From NCBI RefSeq assembly GCF_025460835.1, contig NZ_JAMXAY010000016.1, forward strand, positions 2,616 to 66,615: a stretch of DNA of 64,000 bases, read 5' to 3'. The notes beneath the pieces are model-generated. The model ran no database searches and was not told where the DNA came from. It was given only the letters and a program-made list of their open reading frames with translations. This stretch comes from Parapedobacter soli (lineage in GTDB: Bacteria; Bacteroidota; Bacteroidia; Sphingobacteriales; Sphingobacteriaceae). This document shows, piece after piece, positions 7,094 to 15,803 of the stretch. Within the stretch, counting starts at the first letter, position 1. Every line of letters starts with the position of its first letter. Position numbers and translations under genes: made by a program.

Positions 7094-7300
7094 TTATACC
7101 TTGACATCTTCCCTTCCAGGGAGCGTATCCAAATCGATGTCGAAATCAAGTGTGCCTTTCAACGCAACTAAACGCTTCCGCCTGATTCGCTTAATATGCG
7201 CTTCCAATACTTCCTTGATTAATTGATTTTTAGTTTTCGAGCCGGTCAGCACCATTGCTTCAGCGATCAGCTCGGGAATATCCAGTGTTGTTCTCGTCAT
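7094..7300 (-). CDS. VapB-like antitoxin, no toxin partner
   Basis: This 68-residue protein starts MTRTTLDIPELIAEAM and continues GSKTKNQLIKEVLEAHIKRI, the strand-helix-helix of VapB-type ribbon-helix-helix antitoxins. The tail ends FDIDLDTLPGREDVKV, acidic as in antitoxins that wrap a PIN toxin. No PIN or other toxin gene follows: the next gene on this strand, 47 bp downstream, is the serpin. It is therefore an orphan, either left after toxin loss or acting on a distant toxin. Confidence 0.75.
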   Translation of the reverse strand: MTRTTLDIPELIAEAMVLTGSKTKNQLIKEVLEAHIKRIRRKRLVALKGTLDFDIDLDTLPGREDVKV

Positions 7301-7477
7301 TATCTGTGCTTATCCGCACCATTATTTACGCAAAAAAACTTGAAATTCGGGAAACATCAAAATATCGCCCGCATTTCGGCCTGTGTTAAGTCGCGGAAAT
7401 TCGTACCTTCGTGTTGTTATCGACGACCTTATGTTCGTTGGTTTACAATACGATTCATAACCAAAATTTCGCTTGCC

Positions 7478-8587
7478 ATGAAAACTGCACTGATGACCAT
7501 CGCGATAGTCTGCGCAACACTGTCAGCTTTTGCGCAGCAGCCGGGCCTCACGATTCGCGCAACCATCCAGGACCTTCCTGCCGGAAAGTGGGTATTTTAC
7601 CGTGAACAGGGCGGCGATGACAAACGGGATTCCGTAAAAACACATTCCGGTGGCTTTTCACTCCACATACCTATCCGCGCCGGAGAAGGCAATAATTACG
7701 CGATCAGTATCGAGCGAAACTTCGAAGATGCCAACTCCTTACTGTTCCTCTACCTCGATGAAGGGGTCTTAGAAATCGAAGGAAAAGGGCCTCTTTTTAA
7801 GGGTGCAACGTTTTCTGGCAGCCCCTGGGTACACGATTACAATGATTTTCTTGATGCCGTGGGGAATGAAAAAATTGTGGCGCTTCGAGAAAAACAAGCG
7901 GATCTTTATCGCCGAAAAGACACGGCGGCCCTAGACACCATCATGCAGGAGCTCATGCACATCCTTATGGATCGCCGGGAAAAAACCAAGCAGTGGGTCA
8001 AAGATCATCCCGCTTCGCCCATAAGTGCCTTAGCCATCTACCAGGACCTCAGGGACATCGAGCTCGATGAGCGGGAAGTGCTACTGAATGGGTTGACAGT
8101 AGGTGCGAGGAACAATATACCGGCAAGGGATGTGGCACAACGCATCGAGGCAGGCAGGGCAACGGCCATCGGCCAGCAAGCGCCCTTCTTTACACAGAAT
8201 GACCCCAATGGCAACCCGGTTTCGCTAACCGACTTCAGGGGACAATACGTACTTGTAGATTTCTGGGCCAGCTGGTGTGTGCCCTGCCGTGAAGAGAATC
8301 CCAACTTAGTGGCGGCCTACGAGCGGTTCAAAGGCAAAAATTTTACCGTGTTAGGCATTTCACTCGACAACCCCGGGAAAAAATCAGACTGGTTGGAAGC
8401 GATTGAAAAAGACGGCTTGCCGTGGACACAGGTATCTGACCTCAACGGTTGGAACAACGTAGTGGCCAAGCAATATAACGTGCATGGCATTCCAGATAAT
8501 TTCTTGATCGACCCCGAAGGGAAAATAGTAGCGAAAAAGCTGCGGGGAGAACAACTGGAGCAGACTTTAGAGGCTTTATTAAAATAA
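7478..8587 (+). CDS. TlpA-like thioredoxin-family protein with DUF4369-like N-terminal domain
   Basis: I chose the ATG at 7478 because it gives a clean signal peptide (MKTALMTIAIVCATLSAFAQ) and a 369-residue protein; an upstream in-frame extension lacks support. Residues about 24-115 match the beta-rich DUF4369 domain found before thioredoxins in this phylum, and the C-terminal part (about 232-369) is a thioredoxin/TlpA domain with the active site WASWCVPC, Cys267 and Cys270, followed by the cis-Pro region GIPDNFLID. Such proteins work as periplasmic thiol-disulfide reductases. A possible -7 box TACCTTCG lies at 7404-7411. The beta-lactamase-fold gene starts 40 bp downstream on the same strand. 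Confidence 0.88.
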   Translation: MKTALMTIAIVCATLSAFAQQPGLTIRATIQDLPAGKWVFYREQGGDDKRDSVKTHSGGFSLHIPIRAGEGNNYAISIERNFEDANSLLFLYLDEGVLEIEGKGPLFKGATFSGSPWVHDYNDFLDAVGNEKIVALREKQADLYRRKDTAALDTIMQELMHILMDRREKTKQWVKDHPASPISALAIYQDLRDIELDEREVLLNGLTVGARNNIPARDVAQRIEAGRATAIGQQAPFFTQNDPNGNPVSLTDFRGQYVLVDFWASWCVPCREENPNLVAAYERFKGKNFTVLGISLDNPGKKSDWLEAIEKDGLPWTQVSDLNGWNNVVAKQYNVHGIPDNFLIDPEGKIVAKKLRGEQLEQTLEALLK

Positions 8588-8627
8588 CAATGCCTTATCC
8601 GCATAACATATCCTTACATTACGACTC

Positions 8628-9779
8628 ATGAAAAGTTTCCAACTGAAAAGCAGGTTACTGGCCCTGCTCGCGCTGCTTGCTGCAACACTGGCCACTACTG
8701 CACAGCCGGCCGCTAACGTTGCGGAAGAAATCGCCGCCATCATGGCCAAATACGACGCCGTGGGTACATCCGTTGCTGTAGTGAAGGATAATGAGTTGGT
8801 ATATAACCATTCGTTTGGCTTCAAGAACTTGGCCACACAGGAGCCATTGGAAAATAACGACGTCTTCCGCATTGCCTCCATTTCCAAATCGTTTGTGGCC
8901 ACCAGCCTCATGCAGCTGGTCGAAGGCGGAAAGCTATCCCTCGATGACGATGTGGGTGAGCTGATTGGCTTTCCCATACGAAACCCAAATTACCCCGACT
9001 CGATCATCACCCTGCGCATGGTCATGTCGCACACGTCCAGCATCAGCGATAAAAACGGTTACTTTACGTTGGATGCCTTCAACCCGGGGAAGAATCCCGA
9101 TTGGGCAACCGCCTACAACGATTATGCGCCGGGCACCGACTACCAATATTGCAACCTCAATTTCAACCTGGCCGGCGCGATACTCGAAAAGCATAGCGGC
9201 GAACGTTTCGACCGGTATGTCCGCAAGCATATACTCGAACCCCTGGGCCTTTACGCAAGTTATAACGTGGACGAGCTGGATAGCGTACGGTTTGCCAAGC
9301 TGTATTCGTATGATCCCGACAGCAACCGGTTTATTGCATCGCCCGCAGCCTACCGGTCGCCAGCCGCATCATTGAAAGACTACCAATTGGGATATGACGC
9401 TCCCATCTTTTCGCCGACCGGTGGCATGAAAATCTCCGCTGCCAACCTCGCCCGATACATGACCTTGCACATGAACTATGGCATACTCGGCAACACTCGT
9501 ATCTTATCAGAAGCCAGTGCACGCACCATGCAAACCTCGGTACCTGCAGGAAATGGATACGGGCTGGCCATTACAACCGAAGACAACCTGGTTTCGGGCA
9601 AGATAATGAAGGGCCACACCGGTTCAGCCTATGGCCTCAACAGCGCGATGTTCTTCCAGCCACAGGAGAAATTCGGTTTCGTAGTCATCATCAATGGCTG
9701 CCGCACATCGTACACGGACGACTTCCCCGACATCCACCGCGATCTCATCAATTGCTTGTACCGGCATTTCGTCTTATAG
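8628..9779 (+). CDS. Serine hydrolase, beta-lactamase/penicillin-binding (class C-like) family
   Basis: This 383-residue exported protein (signal peptide ending near ATTAQ) has the serine hydrolase motif S84-I-S-K87 (RIASISKSF), the YCN motif in DYQYCNLNFNLAG, and HTGSAYG near the C-terminus in place of KTG. The family includes D-aminopeptidases, esterases and class C beta-lactamases; the substrate cannot be read from sequence. It is one of three genes of this fold in the window (also 18115-20022 and 22850-24247), of different length and architecture. It may be cotranscribed with the TlpA-like gene upstream. Confidence 0.88.
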   Translation: MKSFQLKSRLLALLALLAATLATTAQPAANVAEEIAAIMAKYDAVGTSVAVVKDNELVYNHSFGFKNLATQEPLENNDVFRIASISKSFVATSLMQLVEGGKLSLDDDVGELIGFPIRNPNYPDSIITLRMVMSHTSSISDKNGYFTLDAFNPGKNPDWATAYNDYAPGTDYQYCNLNFNLAGAILEKHSGERFDRYVRKHILEPLGLYASYNVDELDSVRFAKLYSYDPDSNRFIASPAAYRSPAASLKDYQLGYDAPIFSPTGGMKISAANLARYMTLHMNYGILGNTRILSEASARTMQTSVPAGNGYGLAITTEDNLVSGKIMKGHTGSAYGLNSAMFFQPQEKFGFVVIINGCRTSYTDDFPDIHRDLINCLYRHFVL

Positions 9780-9791
9780 CGATTTATTCGC

Positions 9792-9799
9792 TAACTTTG
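9792..9799 (+). promoter_or_regulatory. -7 box of ispH, leaderless or nearly so
   Basis: TAACTTTG matches TAnnTTTG exactly and ends 7 bp before the ATG at 9807. With the usual spacing, transcription would start at or next to the start codon. Confidence 0.55.
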
Positions 9800-9806
9800 C
9801 CCCTGC

Positions 9807-10655
9807 ATGGGACTTAACCTACAGGCAACCATCGACAAGGACTCCGGATTCTGCTTCGGGGTGGTTTATGCCATTGATATGGCTGAGGAAATCCTCGAAG
9901 AGGATGGCTACCTCTACTGCCTGGGCGACATCGTTCACAACGATGAGGAGGTGGCCAGGCTCAAAGCGAAAGGACTCCGCATCATCGGCCACGACGACCT
10001 CCATACGCTGAAGAACGAAAAAGTACTGATCCGTGCGCATGGTGAAGCGCCCGAGACCTACCGGATTGCGCTGGAGAACAACATCACCCTTATCGATGCT
10101 TCTTGCCCCGTGGTACTCAAGTTGCAAAACCGGGTAAAGACATCTTTCGACAAGAAAGAGAAAGTCCTCATTTACGGGAAACACGGCCACGCCGAGGTCA
10201 TCGGCCTGCAGGGACAGACCGGCGGCGACGCCCTCGTTTTCCAGGATATCGCCGAATTGGACGATGTGGAACTCCCCGACAGTTTTACGCTATATAGCCA
10301 AACGACCAAGAGCGTGGATAAATTCTATGCCATCAAAGATGAACTGCTCCGCCGGGGATACGATGTGAAGGCCAACGACACGATTTGCCGACAGGTTTCC
10401 AACCGGTACGAAGATTTGGGCGATTTTGCCCGCCAATACGATAAGGTCGTTTTTGTTTCCGGTAAGAAATCATCCAACGGCCGGGTGCTTTATGAGGTCT
10501 GCCTCAAACATAACCCGAACAGCTACTTCGTGTCGGACCCTTCCGAGTTGAATCCCGAGAATTTCAACCCCGGCGACACCATAGGTATCTGCGGCGCCAC
10601 CTCAACCCCCATGTGGCTGATGGAGCAGGTGAAGACGGCGGTGGAAAGCTACTGA
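9807..10655 (+). CDS. ispH: 4-hydroxy-3-methylbut-2-enyl diphosphate reductase
   Basis: This 282-residue cytoplasmic enzyme converts HMBPP to IPP and DMAPP in the last step of the methylerythritol phosphate pathway of isoprenoid synthesis, using a [4Fe-4S] cluster. The three cluster cysteines are present: Cys16 in GFCFGV, Cys100 in DASCPVV and Cys194 in DTICRQV. The substrate-binding HG motifs (RAHGE near 77-80, GKHGHAE near 124-130) and the C-terminal GICGATSTPMWLMEQV are also in place. Length and order fit the family. hemH follows on the same strand after 79 bp with its own -7 box. Confidence 0.96.
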   Translation: MGLNLQATIDKDSGFCFGVVYAIDMAEEILEEDGYLYCLGDIVHNDEEVARLKAKGLRIIGHDDLHTLKNEKVLIRAHGEAPETYRIALENNITLIDASCPVVLKLQNRVKTSFDKKEKVLIYGKHGHAEVIGLQGQTGGDALVFQDIAELDDVELPDSFTLYSQTTKSVDKFYAIKDELLRRGYDVKANDTICRQVSNRYEDLGDFARQYDKVVFVSGKKSSNGRVLYEVCLKHNPNSYFVSDPSELNPENFNPGDTIGICGATSTPMWLMEQVKTAVESY

Positions 10656-10720
10656 CCGTCCTTAACCGTCATCTAAGCATCAAATTATAACCGGCGAGGG
10701 CACATCGCACTACTAATTCG

Positions 10721-10728
10721 TACTTTTG
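10721..10728 (+). promoter_or_regulatory. -7 box of hemH, leaderless or nearly so
   Basis: TACTTTTG matches TAnnTTTG exactly and ends 6 bp before the ATG at 10735. The box overlaps a possible in-frame TTG start at 10726, which argues that the ATG is the real start. Confidence 0.55.
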
Positions 10729-10734
10729 CGGTCG

Positions 10735-11760
10735 ATGAGTACACCAAAAAAGGGAATCTTGTTGATCAACCTGGGTACCCCGGATAGTCCTTCCGTACCC
10801 GATGTAAGGCGCTACCTCAATGAGTTTTTGATGGACGGCCGCGTAATCGATATTCCGGCATGGCGCCGCTTTTTCGTGGTGCGAGGATTTATTGTGCCAT
10901 TCCGGGCACCTAATTCTGCCAAGCTCTACCAAGAAATCTGGGACGAAGATACGGGTTCACCCTTGCTACACTATAGCGTGCTCCAACAGCAGTTGCTGCA
11001 GGAACGCCTGGGCGAGGAATACCACGTGGAGCTGGCCATGCGCTATCAGAACCCGTCGATCGCATCAGCATTGGCAAAGTTGAAACAGATGAATCTGGAG
11101 TCTCTCCGCATCATACCGCTCTTTCCGCAATATGCCTCGGCGAGCACGGGGTCGGTGATTGATAAAGTGATGGAGCTTATGCGCTCTTGGCCCACCTTTC
11201 CCGAAATGTCGATCGTCAATGACTTTTACAGCAATGAGTTGATGGTCGATGTGTTTGTCGAAAACGCACGGAAGCATCGTCCGGAAACCTACGACCACCT
11301 CTTATTCAGTTACCATGGCTTACCTGTGCGGCAACTGACGGACATCGACCCATCGGGTCCGCATCATTGCGAAACGGCCGGCTGCCGGGAACGCATCGAT
11401 GGGCACAATCGGTATTGTTACGTGGCACAATGTTATGCGACGACCCGGTTACTGGCCGAAAAAATCGGCATCAGGGCAGACCAATATACCGTATGTTTCC
11501 AATCTCGGCTGGGTAAAACACCCTGGGTGCAACCCTACACAACCGATGTATTGAAAACCGTGGCGGCCAAAGGCGCTAAACGCCTGCTCGTGCTGTGCCC
11601 GGCATTCGTGGCAGATTGCCTAGAAACCATCTACGAGATTGGCACAGAATATGCAACAGAATTCAAGGCATTGGGAGGAGAGCACGTGCAGTTGGTAGAG
11701 AGCCTCAACGACCACCCCCTCTGGATTTCGGCTTTGGAAAACCTGGCAATAGGTAAATGA
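10735..11760 (+). CDS. hemH: Ferrochelatase
   Basis: This 341-residue enzyme inserts ferrous iron into protoporphyrin IX to form protoheme. The start at ATG 10735 gives MSTPKKGILLINLGTPDSP, with the typical N-terminal strand. Further motifs are LLFSYHGLPVRQL with the conserved metal-site His, and CFQSRLGKTPWVQPYT, the family signature, followed by LVLCPAFVADCLETIYEI. The protein ends in an ATGA overlap (11757-11760) with the metallophosphoesterase, so the two are translationally coupled. Confidence 0.96.
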   Translation: MSTPKKGILLINLGTPDSPSVPDVRRYLNEFLMDGRVIDIPAWRRFFVVRGFIVPFRAPNSAKLYQEIWDEDTGSPLLHYSVLQQQLLQERLGEEYHVELAMRYQNPSIASALAKLKQMNLESLRIIPLFPQYASASTGSVIDKVMELMRSWPTFPEMSIVNDFYSNELMVDVFVENARKHRPETYDHLLFSYHGLPVRQLTDIDPSGPHHCETAGCRERIDGHNRYCYVAQCYATTRLLAEKIGIRADQYTVCFQSRLGKTPWVQPYTTDVLKTVAAKGAKRLLVLCPAFVADCLETIYEIGTEYATEFKALGGEHVQLVESLNDHPLWISALENLAIGK

Positions 11761-13034
11761 TAGTTTTTAACACCATAGTCTTACTTTTAATAGATTTTTA
11801 TATCTACAAGGCCCTGCGTGCTACGCGGATACGGTGGGTCGCGTCTCCACTGTTTCCGAAAATCTGGTGGGGCTACAGCTTATTACTCACCGTTTGCATT
11901 TTTGTCAGCATCTATGTTAGCATACCCTTGATGTTCCGTTCCATCATCTTGGTGGCCTTTTTCCTGACGTTCATCAGTAAGTTTACGTTTATCTTGATCT
12001 TATTGGCGGACGATATCCGAAGGGGTGGCTTATGGTTAAAGCGGCTGCTTATACCGAAGAAGAAACAGATCGCCCCCGCGGAGGACAGTGACGCATCGTT
12101 ACCAGAAAAGCCGGTAAAGGGCATCAGTCGTTCCCAATTTCTGACGAAGGCCGGTATATTAGTGGCTGCAGCCCCGTTGGCACCGCTTGGCTGGGGCGTC
12201 ATCTCGGGCGCCTACGATTACCGTGTCCGCCGCGAGAAACTATATCTCCCCAATTTGCCGAGCGCATTCCACGGGATGAAAATCGGCCAGCTTTCTGATG
12301 TCCACTCCGGAAGCTTCTACAACAAAACCGCCGTGCAGGGTGGTGTGGACTTGCTTCTGGCTGAAAAACCGGATGTCGTTTTCTTTACCGGCGACCTGGT
12401 CAACTACCTCGCCAGCGAAATGCGGGATTACCAGGACATCTTTACGAAAGTACGAGCGCCGCTGGGTGTTTTTTCCACATTGGGAAACCACGACTACGGT
12501 GATTACCACTTTGGACCCGAGCCATCTGCGGCGAAGGCGAAAAACCTTCAGGACGTGAAAGACACCCACAAGGTGATGGGCTGGGACCTGTTGCTCAACG
12601 AAAACCGCAAATTAAAGGTCGGCAATGACGAAATCGGTATCATCGGTGTGGAAAACTGGGGTACGGGCCGCTTCCCGAAACATGGCCGCTTGGAGCAAGC
12701 ACTGCAAGGCACGGCCGAGATGCCGGTAAAATTACTGCTCTCGCACGACCCGTCACACTGGCGCGCCGAGGTGCTGGCCCGGCCGGATGTGGATGTCATG
12801 TTTGCAGGCCACACCCATGGCATGCAGTTCGGCGTACGCGTGGGAAACGTCAAATGGAGCCCGGCGCAATACATTTACAAGGAGTGGGCGGGACTCTATC
12901 GGCAGGGGCAGCAGCAACTCTATGTGAATACCGGATTCGGCTTCCTCGGCTATCCCGGCCGGGTGGGCATCCTGCCGGAAATCACCGTCTTTGAATTAAT
13001 CAGGGGCGAAAAACCGAGCCGGAAAAACGCATAG
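11757..13034 (+). CDS. Membrane-bound metallophosphoesterase
   Basis: This 425-residue protein begins with hydrophobic helices (about 1-20, 38-58, 60-84), then a charged loop and another hydrophobic segment around 130-150, which place the catalytic part outside the membrane. The calcineurin-like metal site is complete: QLSDVHSG with Asp181 and His183, FTGDLVN at 210-216, LGNHDYGDY at 242-250, LSHDPSHW and AGHTHGMQFG. Related YkuE-type enzymes are phosphodiesterases or lipid/UDP-sugar phosphoesterases; the substrate here is not known. Its start overlaps the hemH stop. The convergent FG-GAP gene ends only 16 bp away. Confidence 0.88.
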   Translation: MIVFNTIVLLLIDFYIYKALRATRIRWVASPLFPKIWWGYSLLLTVCIFVSIYVSIPLMFRSIILVAFFLTFISKFTFILILLADDIRRGGLWLKRLLIPKKKQIAPAEDSDASLPEKPVKGISRSQFLTKAGILVAAAPLAPLGWGVISGAYDYRVRREKLYLPNLPSAFHGMKIGQLSDVHSGSFYNKTAVQGGVDLLLAEKPDVVFFTGDLVNYLASEMRDYQDIFTKVRAPLGVFSTLGNHDYGDYHFGPEPSAAKAKNLQDVKDTHKVMGWDLLLNENRKLKVGNDEIGIIGVENWGTGRFPKHGRLEQALQGTAEMPVKLLLSHDPSHWRAEVLARPDVDVMFAGHTHGMQFGVRVGNVKWSPAQYIYKEWAGLYRQGQQQLYVNTGFGFLGYPGRVGILPEITVFELIRGEKPSRKNA

Positions 13035-13050
13035 CTCATCGTCGCTTTCT

Positions 13051-14211
13051 TTATTCACTCCGATTCCAATAGATAACGAGGTTGTGCGTCGACCTCCCCG
13101 TTGCAACGATATCCAGTTTCCCGTCGCCATTGAGATCGGCCACAGCCAAGTCTTCACAAGCTATGCCGCCGATATCGATACCACGAACGGTCCATGCTTC
13201 CCACAGCGCGTTGAAAGGGATGTATATCTTGATGCCCACGCGCCCGGCTTTATCGGGGTGTCGCCATCCAGCCACAACCTGATCCTTTCCCTGGCCGAAA
13301 AAGTCGGCCACCGCCAACGCATGGCCCTCGCTAAGCGTTTTGTCCAGCACGATACGTTCCGCCCGGTCAAGTCGCGGCGCACCTCCGCGCGGCACATAGG
13401 TAGTTACGACATTTCCATGCAAGGGTTCGATACCCGCTATGATCGGGATAGTACCGGCATTGCCAACGCGGATCTCACTGAAACGTTGGCCTTTAATTAC
13501 CCATTCCTTACCATGGCGTCGCCATTTCCCATTGGAATACGAGAAGGCCTTCACCCCCTCGTTACCGCCGATGTAAACTTGCTCGCCCTCGCTATCACCG
13601 TGTACATCCAGGTTATGGGTAAGGTGCATGGATTCATCAATGACCCAATGCTGCCACGGCCAACGGGGGTCATCGGGTCTTTCGTAAGCAATTACTTTAG
13701 CGCCTTTGCCCTCGCTTTTCGTGTTGCCCCTCCCGTGGAGCGGGAGCACGATGAGATGGTACTTGCCGTCCGAAATCCTCGCCCAACGCATCCGGTGCAC
13801 GGTAGGTTCATGGTGCAGCTTTACCGGCGTCCAAAGCTGCGTCGGGTTATCAGGCCGAATGAGGTAATGAACGGATCCCGACTGGGTCGTATCGGATGTT
13901 TCTCCCGGGTTCCATTGTGCACCCACCGCAACTTCCACTTTCCCGTCACCGTCGATATCACGGGCTGCAATGCATACATTGTCGTGCTCAGTGAGATTTT
14001 CAACCATGACAAACCTCTTCCAATCGCCGTTGCGGTACCAGACAAAGGCGTGCTTGTCGGCCAATAGGATGTCGGGCTTGCCATCGCCATCCACGTCGCC
14101 GATGGCAAGCCCATACCCGATGGATAGCTGGTCATCTATCAGTTGCCGTTCAAAAGAGGGGTATTGCGGAGCCATACACAATAACGCAAGCGGCAAAACT
14201 AAATTGCTCAT
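13051..14211 (-). CDS. FG-GAP/VCBS-repeat protein, exported
   Basis: This 386-residue protein has a short hydrophobic signal (MSNLVLPLALLCM) and three calcium-binding loops typical of FG-GAP/VCBS beta-propellers: DVDGDGKPD at 39-47, DIDGDGKVE at 85-93 and a C-terminal DLNGDGKLD. The intervening blades carry WYRNGDWKRFVM-like strands, consistent with a seven-bladed propeller. Proteins of this kind bind ligands or carbohydrates, or assist lyases. No catalytic motif is visible. It is a single gene, with the operon terminator at 14310-14359 upstream of it. Confidence 0.8.
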   Translation of the reverse strand: MSNLVLPLALLCMAPQYPSFERQLIDDQLSIGYGLAIGDVDGDGKPDILLADKHAFVWYRNGDWKRFVMVENLTEHDNVCIAARDIDGDGKVEVAVGAQWNPGETSDTTQSGSVHYLIRPDNPTQLWTPVKLHHEPTVHRMRWARISDGKYHLIVLPLHGRGNTKSEGKGAKVIAYERPDDPRWPWQHWVIDESMHLTHNLDVHGDSEGEQVYIGGNEGVKAFSYSNGKWRRHGKEWVIKGQRFSEIRVGNAGTIPIIAGIEPLHGNVVTTYVPRGGAPRLDRAERIVLDKTLSEGHALAVADFFGQGKDQVVAGWRHPDKAGRVGIKIYIPFNALWEAWTVRGIDIGGIACEDLAVADLNGDGKLDIVATGRSTHNLVIYWNRSE

Positions 14212-14309
14212 GGTCTTCCGGTTTTCTTTACAACAAAGAGACCCCCCAAATGGTTTGCAGGCTGCCGTATTTACTCCTGATCTAATCGTGCCCTTAACCG
14301 GTGCAATCG

Positions 14310-14359
14310 AAAAGCACAGTCCGGAAGTCGGCTTTCAAGCAACTGCGGACTGTTGTTTT
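14310..14359 (-). terminator. Rho-independent terminator of the GntP operon
   Basis: ACAGTCCG (14316-14323) pairs perfectly with CGGACTGT (14346-14353). The stem extends outward to AAAA (14310-14313) and TTTT (14356-14359) with two mismatched pairs, around a 22-nt loop. On the minus strand the hairpin is followed by a T run, and it lies 80 bp past the GntP stop codon. The flanking A and T runs could let it work in both directions. The rest of the 14212-14440 gap holds no gene I can support. Confidence 0.65.
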
Positions 14360-14440
14360 ACTGAAAACTTGGTGGACATCTCTCTAATCCGAAACACGAA
14401 AGTTCAAGGAGTAACCTAAGGGTGCGCACGCCCTACGGAT

Positions 14441-15778
14441 TCAAAACAATAGGGAAAGCAGGTATACCGTACCGATCGCAACCGACCCCATGATGAACGT
14501 GGCGACCGTATATACCCGCAGCATGGCGCCCATGCCCACGTCCGAAAATTTCGAAATCACCCAGAAATAGGAGTCGTTGGCGTGCGATACCATCATGGAC
14601 CCCGCACCCATGGCCAGCACGGCGAACACCTTGCCCATCTCGTTGTCAAGCCCCAATGCCGGGAGCACGGGCAGCACCATAGTGGCCGCCGTGATGATGG
14701 CCACCGAGGAGGAACCCTGCGCCGTCTTGAGCACGGCCGCCACCAGGAACGGGAAGAATATGCCCATGCCACTGACCATGCCGCTGCCAGCAAAGTGCCG
14801 ACCGATGTCCGTCTGGGCGATCAGTGCCCCGAACGCCCCCCCGGCACCGATGATCAGCAGGATGTCACCCGCCTTTTCGACCGCACCGCGTAACAGTGAA
14901 TTGAGGTCTTCCCGCTTCCACTGCCGCTTGCCGAGCATGGCCAACAGGATGCCGATGGCCAAAGCGGCTTCCGGGATACCGGCAGCCTGCACGAGGCGTA
15001 CCGCAAGCGACAGGCCGTCCGCCGGGGTGAACGAGCGGAGGCCAATAAGCAGGATGGGCACCGCAATGGGGAGCACGGACAGCAGCACCGAGGGGAGCCG
15101 TTGGGGTGCCCCTTGCGTGTCGGGCTCTTCGGCCTGCTTATCGGAGGCCGGCAACCGACGCGCGGCATACCGCGCCCACAGCAACCCGCATAACGCGGCG
15201 GGGATGGCCACCAGCATACCGTACAGCATGACACGGCCGAAATCGGCGCCCAGCGTACCTGTCGCCGCCGCGGCGCCCGGGTGCGGCGGGATGAGGCAAT
15301 GCACCGCATACAGCCCCGCGGCAAGCGACGTGGCCATCAGCACCATCGGCGTTCCGGTCTGGCGGGCCAAGCCGCGGTTCAGGCCGCTCATCACGATGTA
15401 GCCCGAATCGCAGAAAATCGGCAACCCCACCACGTAGCCGACCGCATTCATCGCCCCGGCCGCACGGTGTCTTCCCGTAATCCGCAGGATGGCATTGGCC
15501 AGTACCAGCGTGGCCCCAGTATGTTCCAGGATGGCGCCCAGGGTGGTACCGAAAACGATAATCAGGCCCAGCGAACCGATGATGTTGCCGAAGCCGTCCT
15601 TGCCCGTAGACAAGACTTCCCCGAAAGGCATGCCTACGCCGAGACCGACCACCAGACAGGCGATCAATAAAGCGAAGAACGCATGCACCTTGAACCGGGT
15701 GGTCAGCAAAACGATGGCCGCAACGCCCGCCAACAACGCCAAAAGGCTATGGATAAAGGATACCTCAATCATCGACAT
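14441..15778 (-). CDS. GntP-family permease
   Basis: This 445-residue inner-membrane protein is almost entirely hydrophobic, with about 12-14 helices. It carries GntP-family features: LGLIIVFGTTLGAILEHTGA near residue 70, GLPIFCDSGYIVM near 135, and AQGSSSVAIITAATM followed by MVSHANDSYFWVISKF near the C-terminus. The family imports gluconate and related hydroxy acids with protons, and some members (DsdX) import D-serine. As the last gene of an operon with D-amino-acid enzymes, uptake of a D-amino acid or D-dipeptide product is the likelier role here. That is inference from context. It starts 25 bp after the dipeptidase gene and has a terminator downstream. Confidence 0.9.
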   Translation of the reverse strand: MSMIEVSFIHSLLALLAGVAAIVLLTTRFKVHAFFALLIACLVVGLGVGMPFGEVLSTGKDGFGNIIGSLGLIIVFGTTLGAILEHTGATLVLANAILRITGRHRAAGAMNAVGYVVGLPIFCDSGYIVMSGLNRGLARQTGTPMVLMATSLAAGLYAVHCLIPPHPGAAAATGTLGADFGRVMLYGMLVAIPAALCGLLWARYAARRLPASDKQAEEPDTQGAPQRLPSVLLSVLPIAVPILLIGLRSFTPADGLSLAVRLVQAAGIPEAALAIGILLAMLGKRQWKREDLNSLLRGAVEKAGDILLIIGAGGAFGALIAQTDIGRHFAGSGMVSGMGIFFPFLVAAVLKTAQGSSSVAIITAATMVLPVLPALGLDNEMGKVFAVLAMGAGSMMVSHANDSYFWVISKFSDVGMGAMLRVYTVATFIMGSVAIGTVYLLSLLF

Positions 15779-15803
15779 GTAGTTTCGATCGTTCCGCCGA
15801 CGG

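Noticed and set aside
7223-7477. In-frame extension of the TlpA-like gene upstream of 7478
   Set aside because: It has no promoter or signal sequence of its own, overlaps the orphan antitoxin on the other strand, and its residues do not resemble a protein start. The ATG at 7478 begins a clear signal peptide.
13084-14067. Long plus-strand frame of 327 codons opposite the FG-GAP gene
   Set aside because: It lies antisense to a gene with three clear calcium-loop motifs, and the translation has no recognisable features or signal.
14577-15401. Plus-strand frame of 274 codons opposite the GntP permease
   Set aside because: A shadow of a GC-rich, repetitive hydrophobic gene; composition is unlike a real protein.
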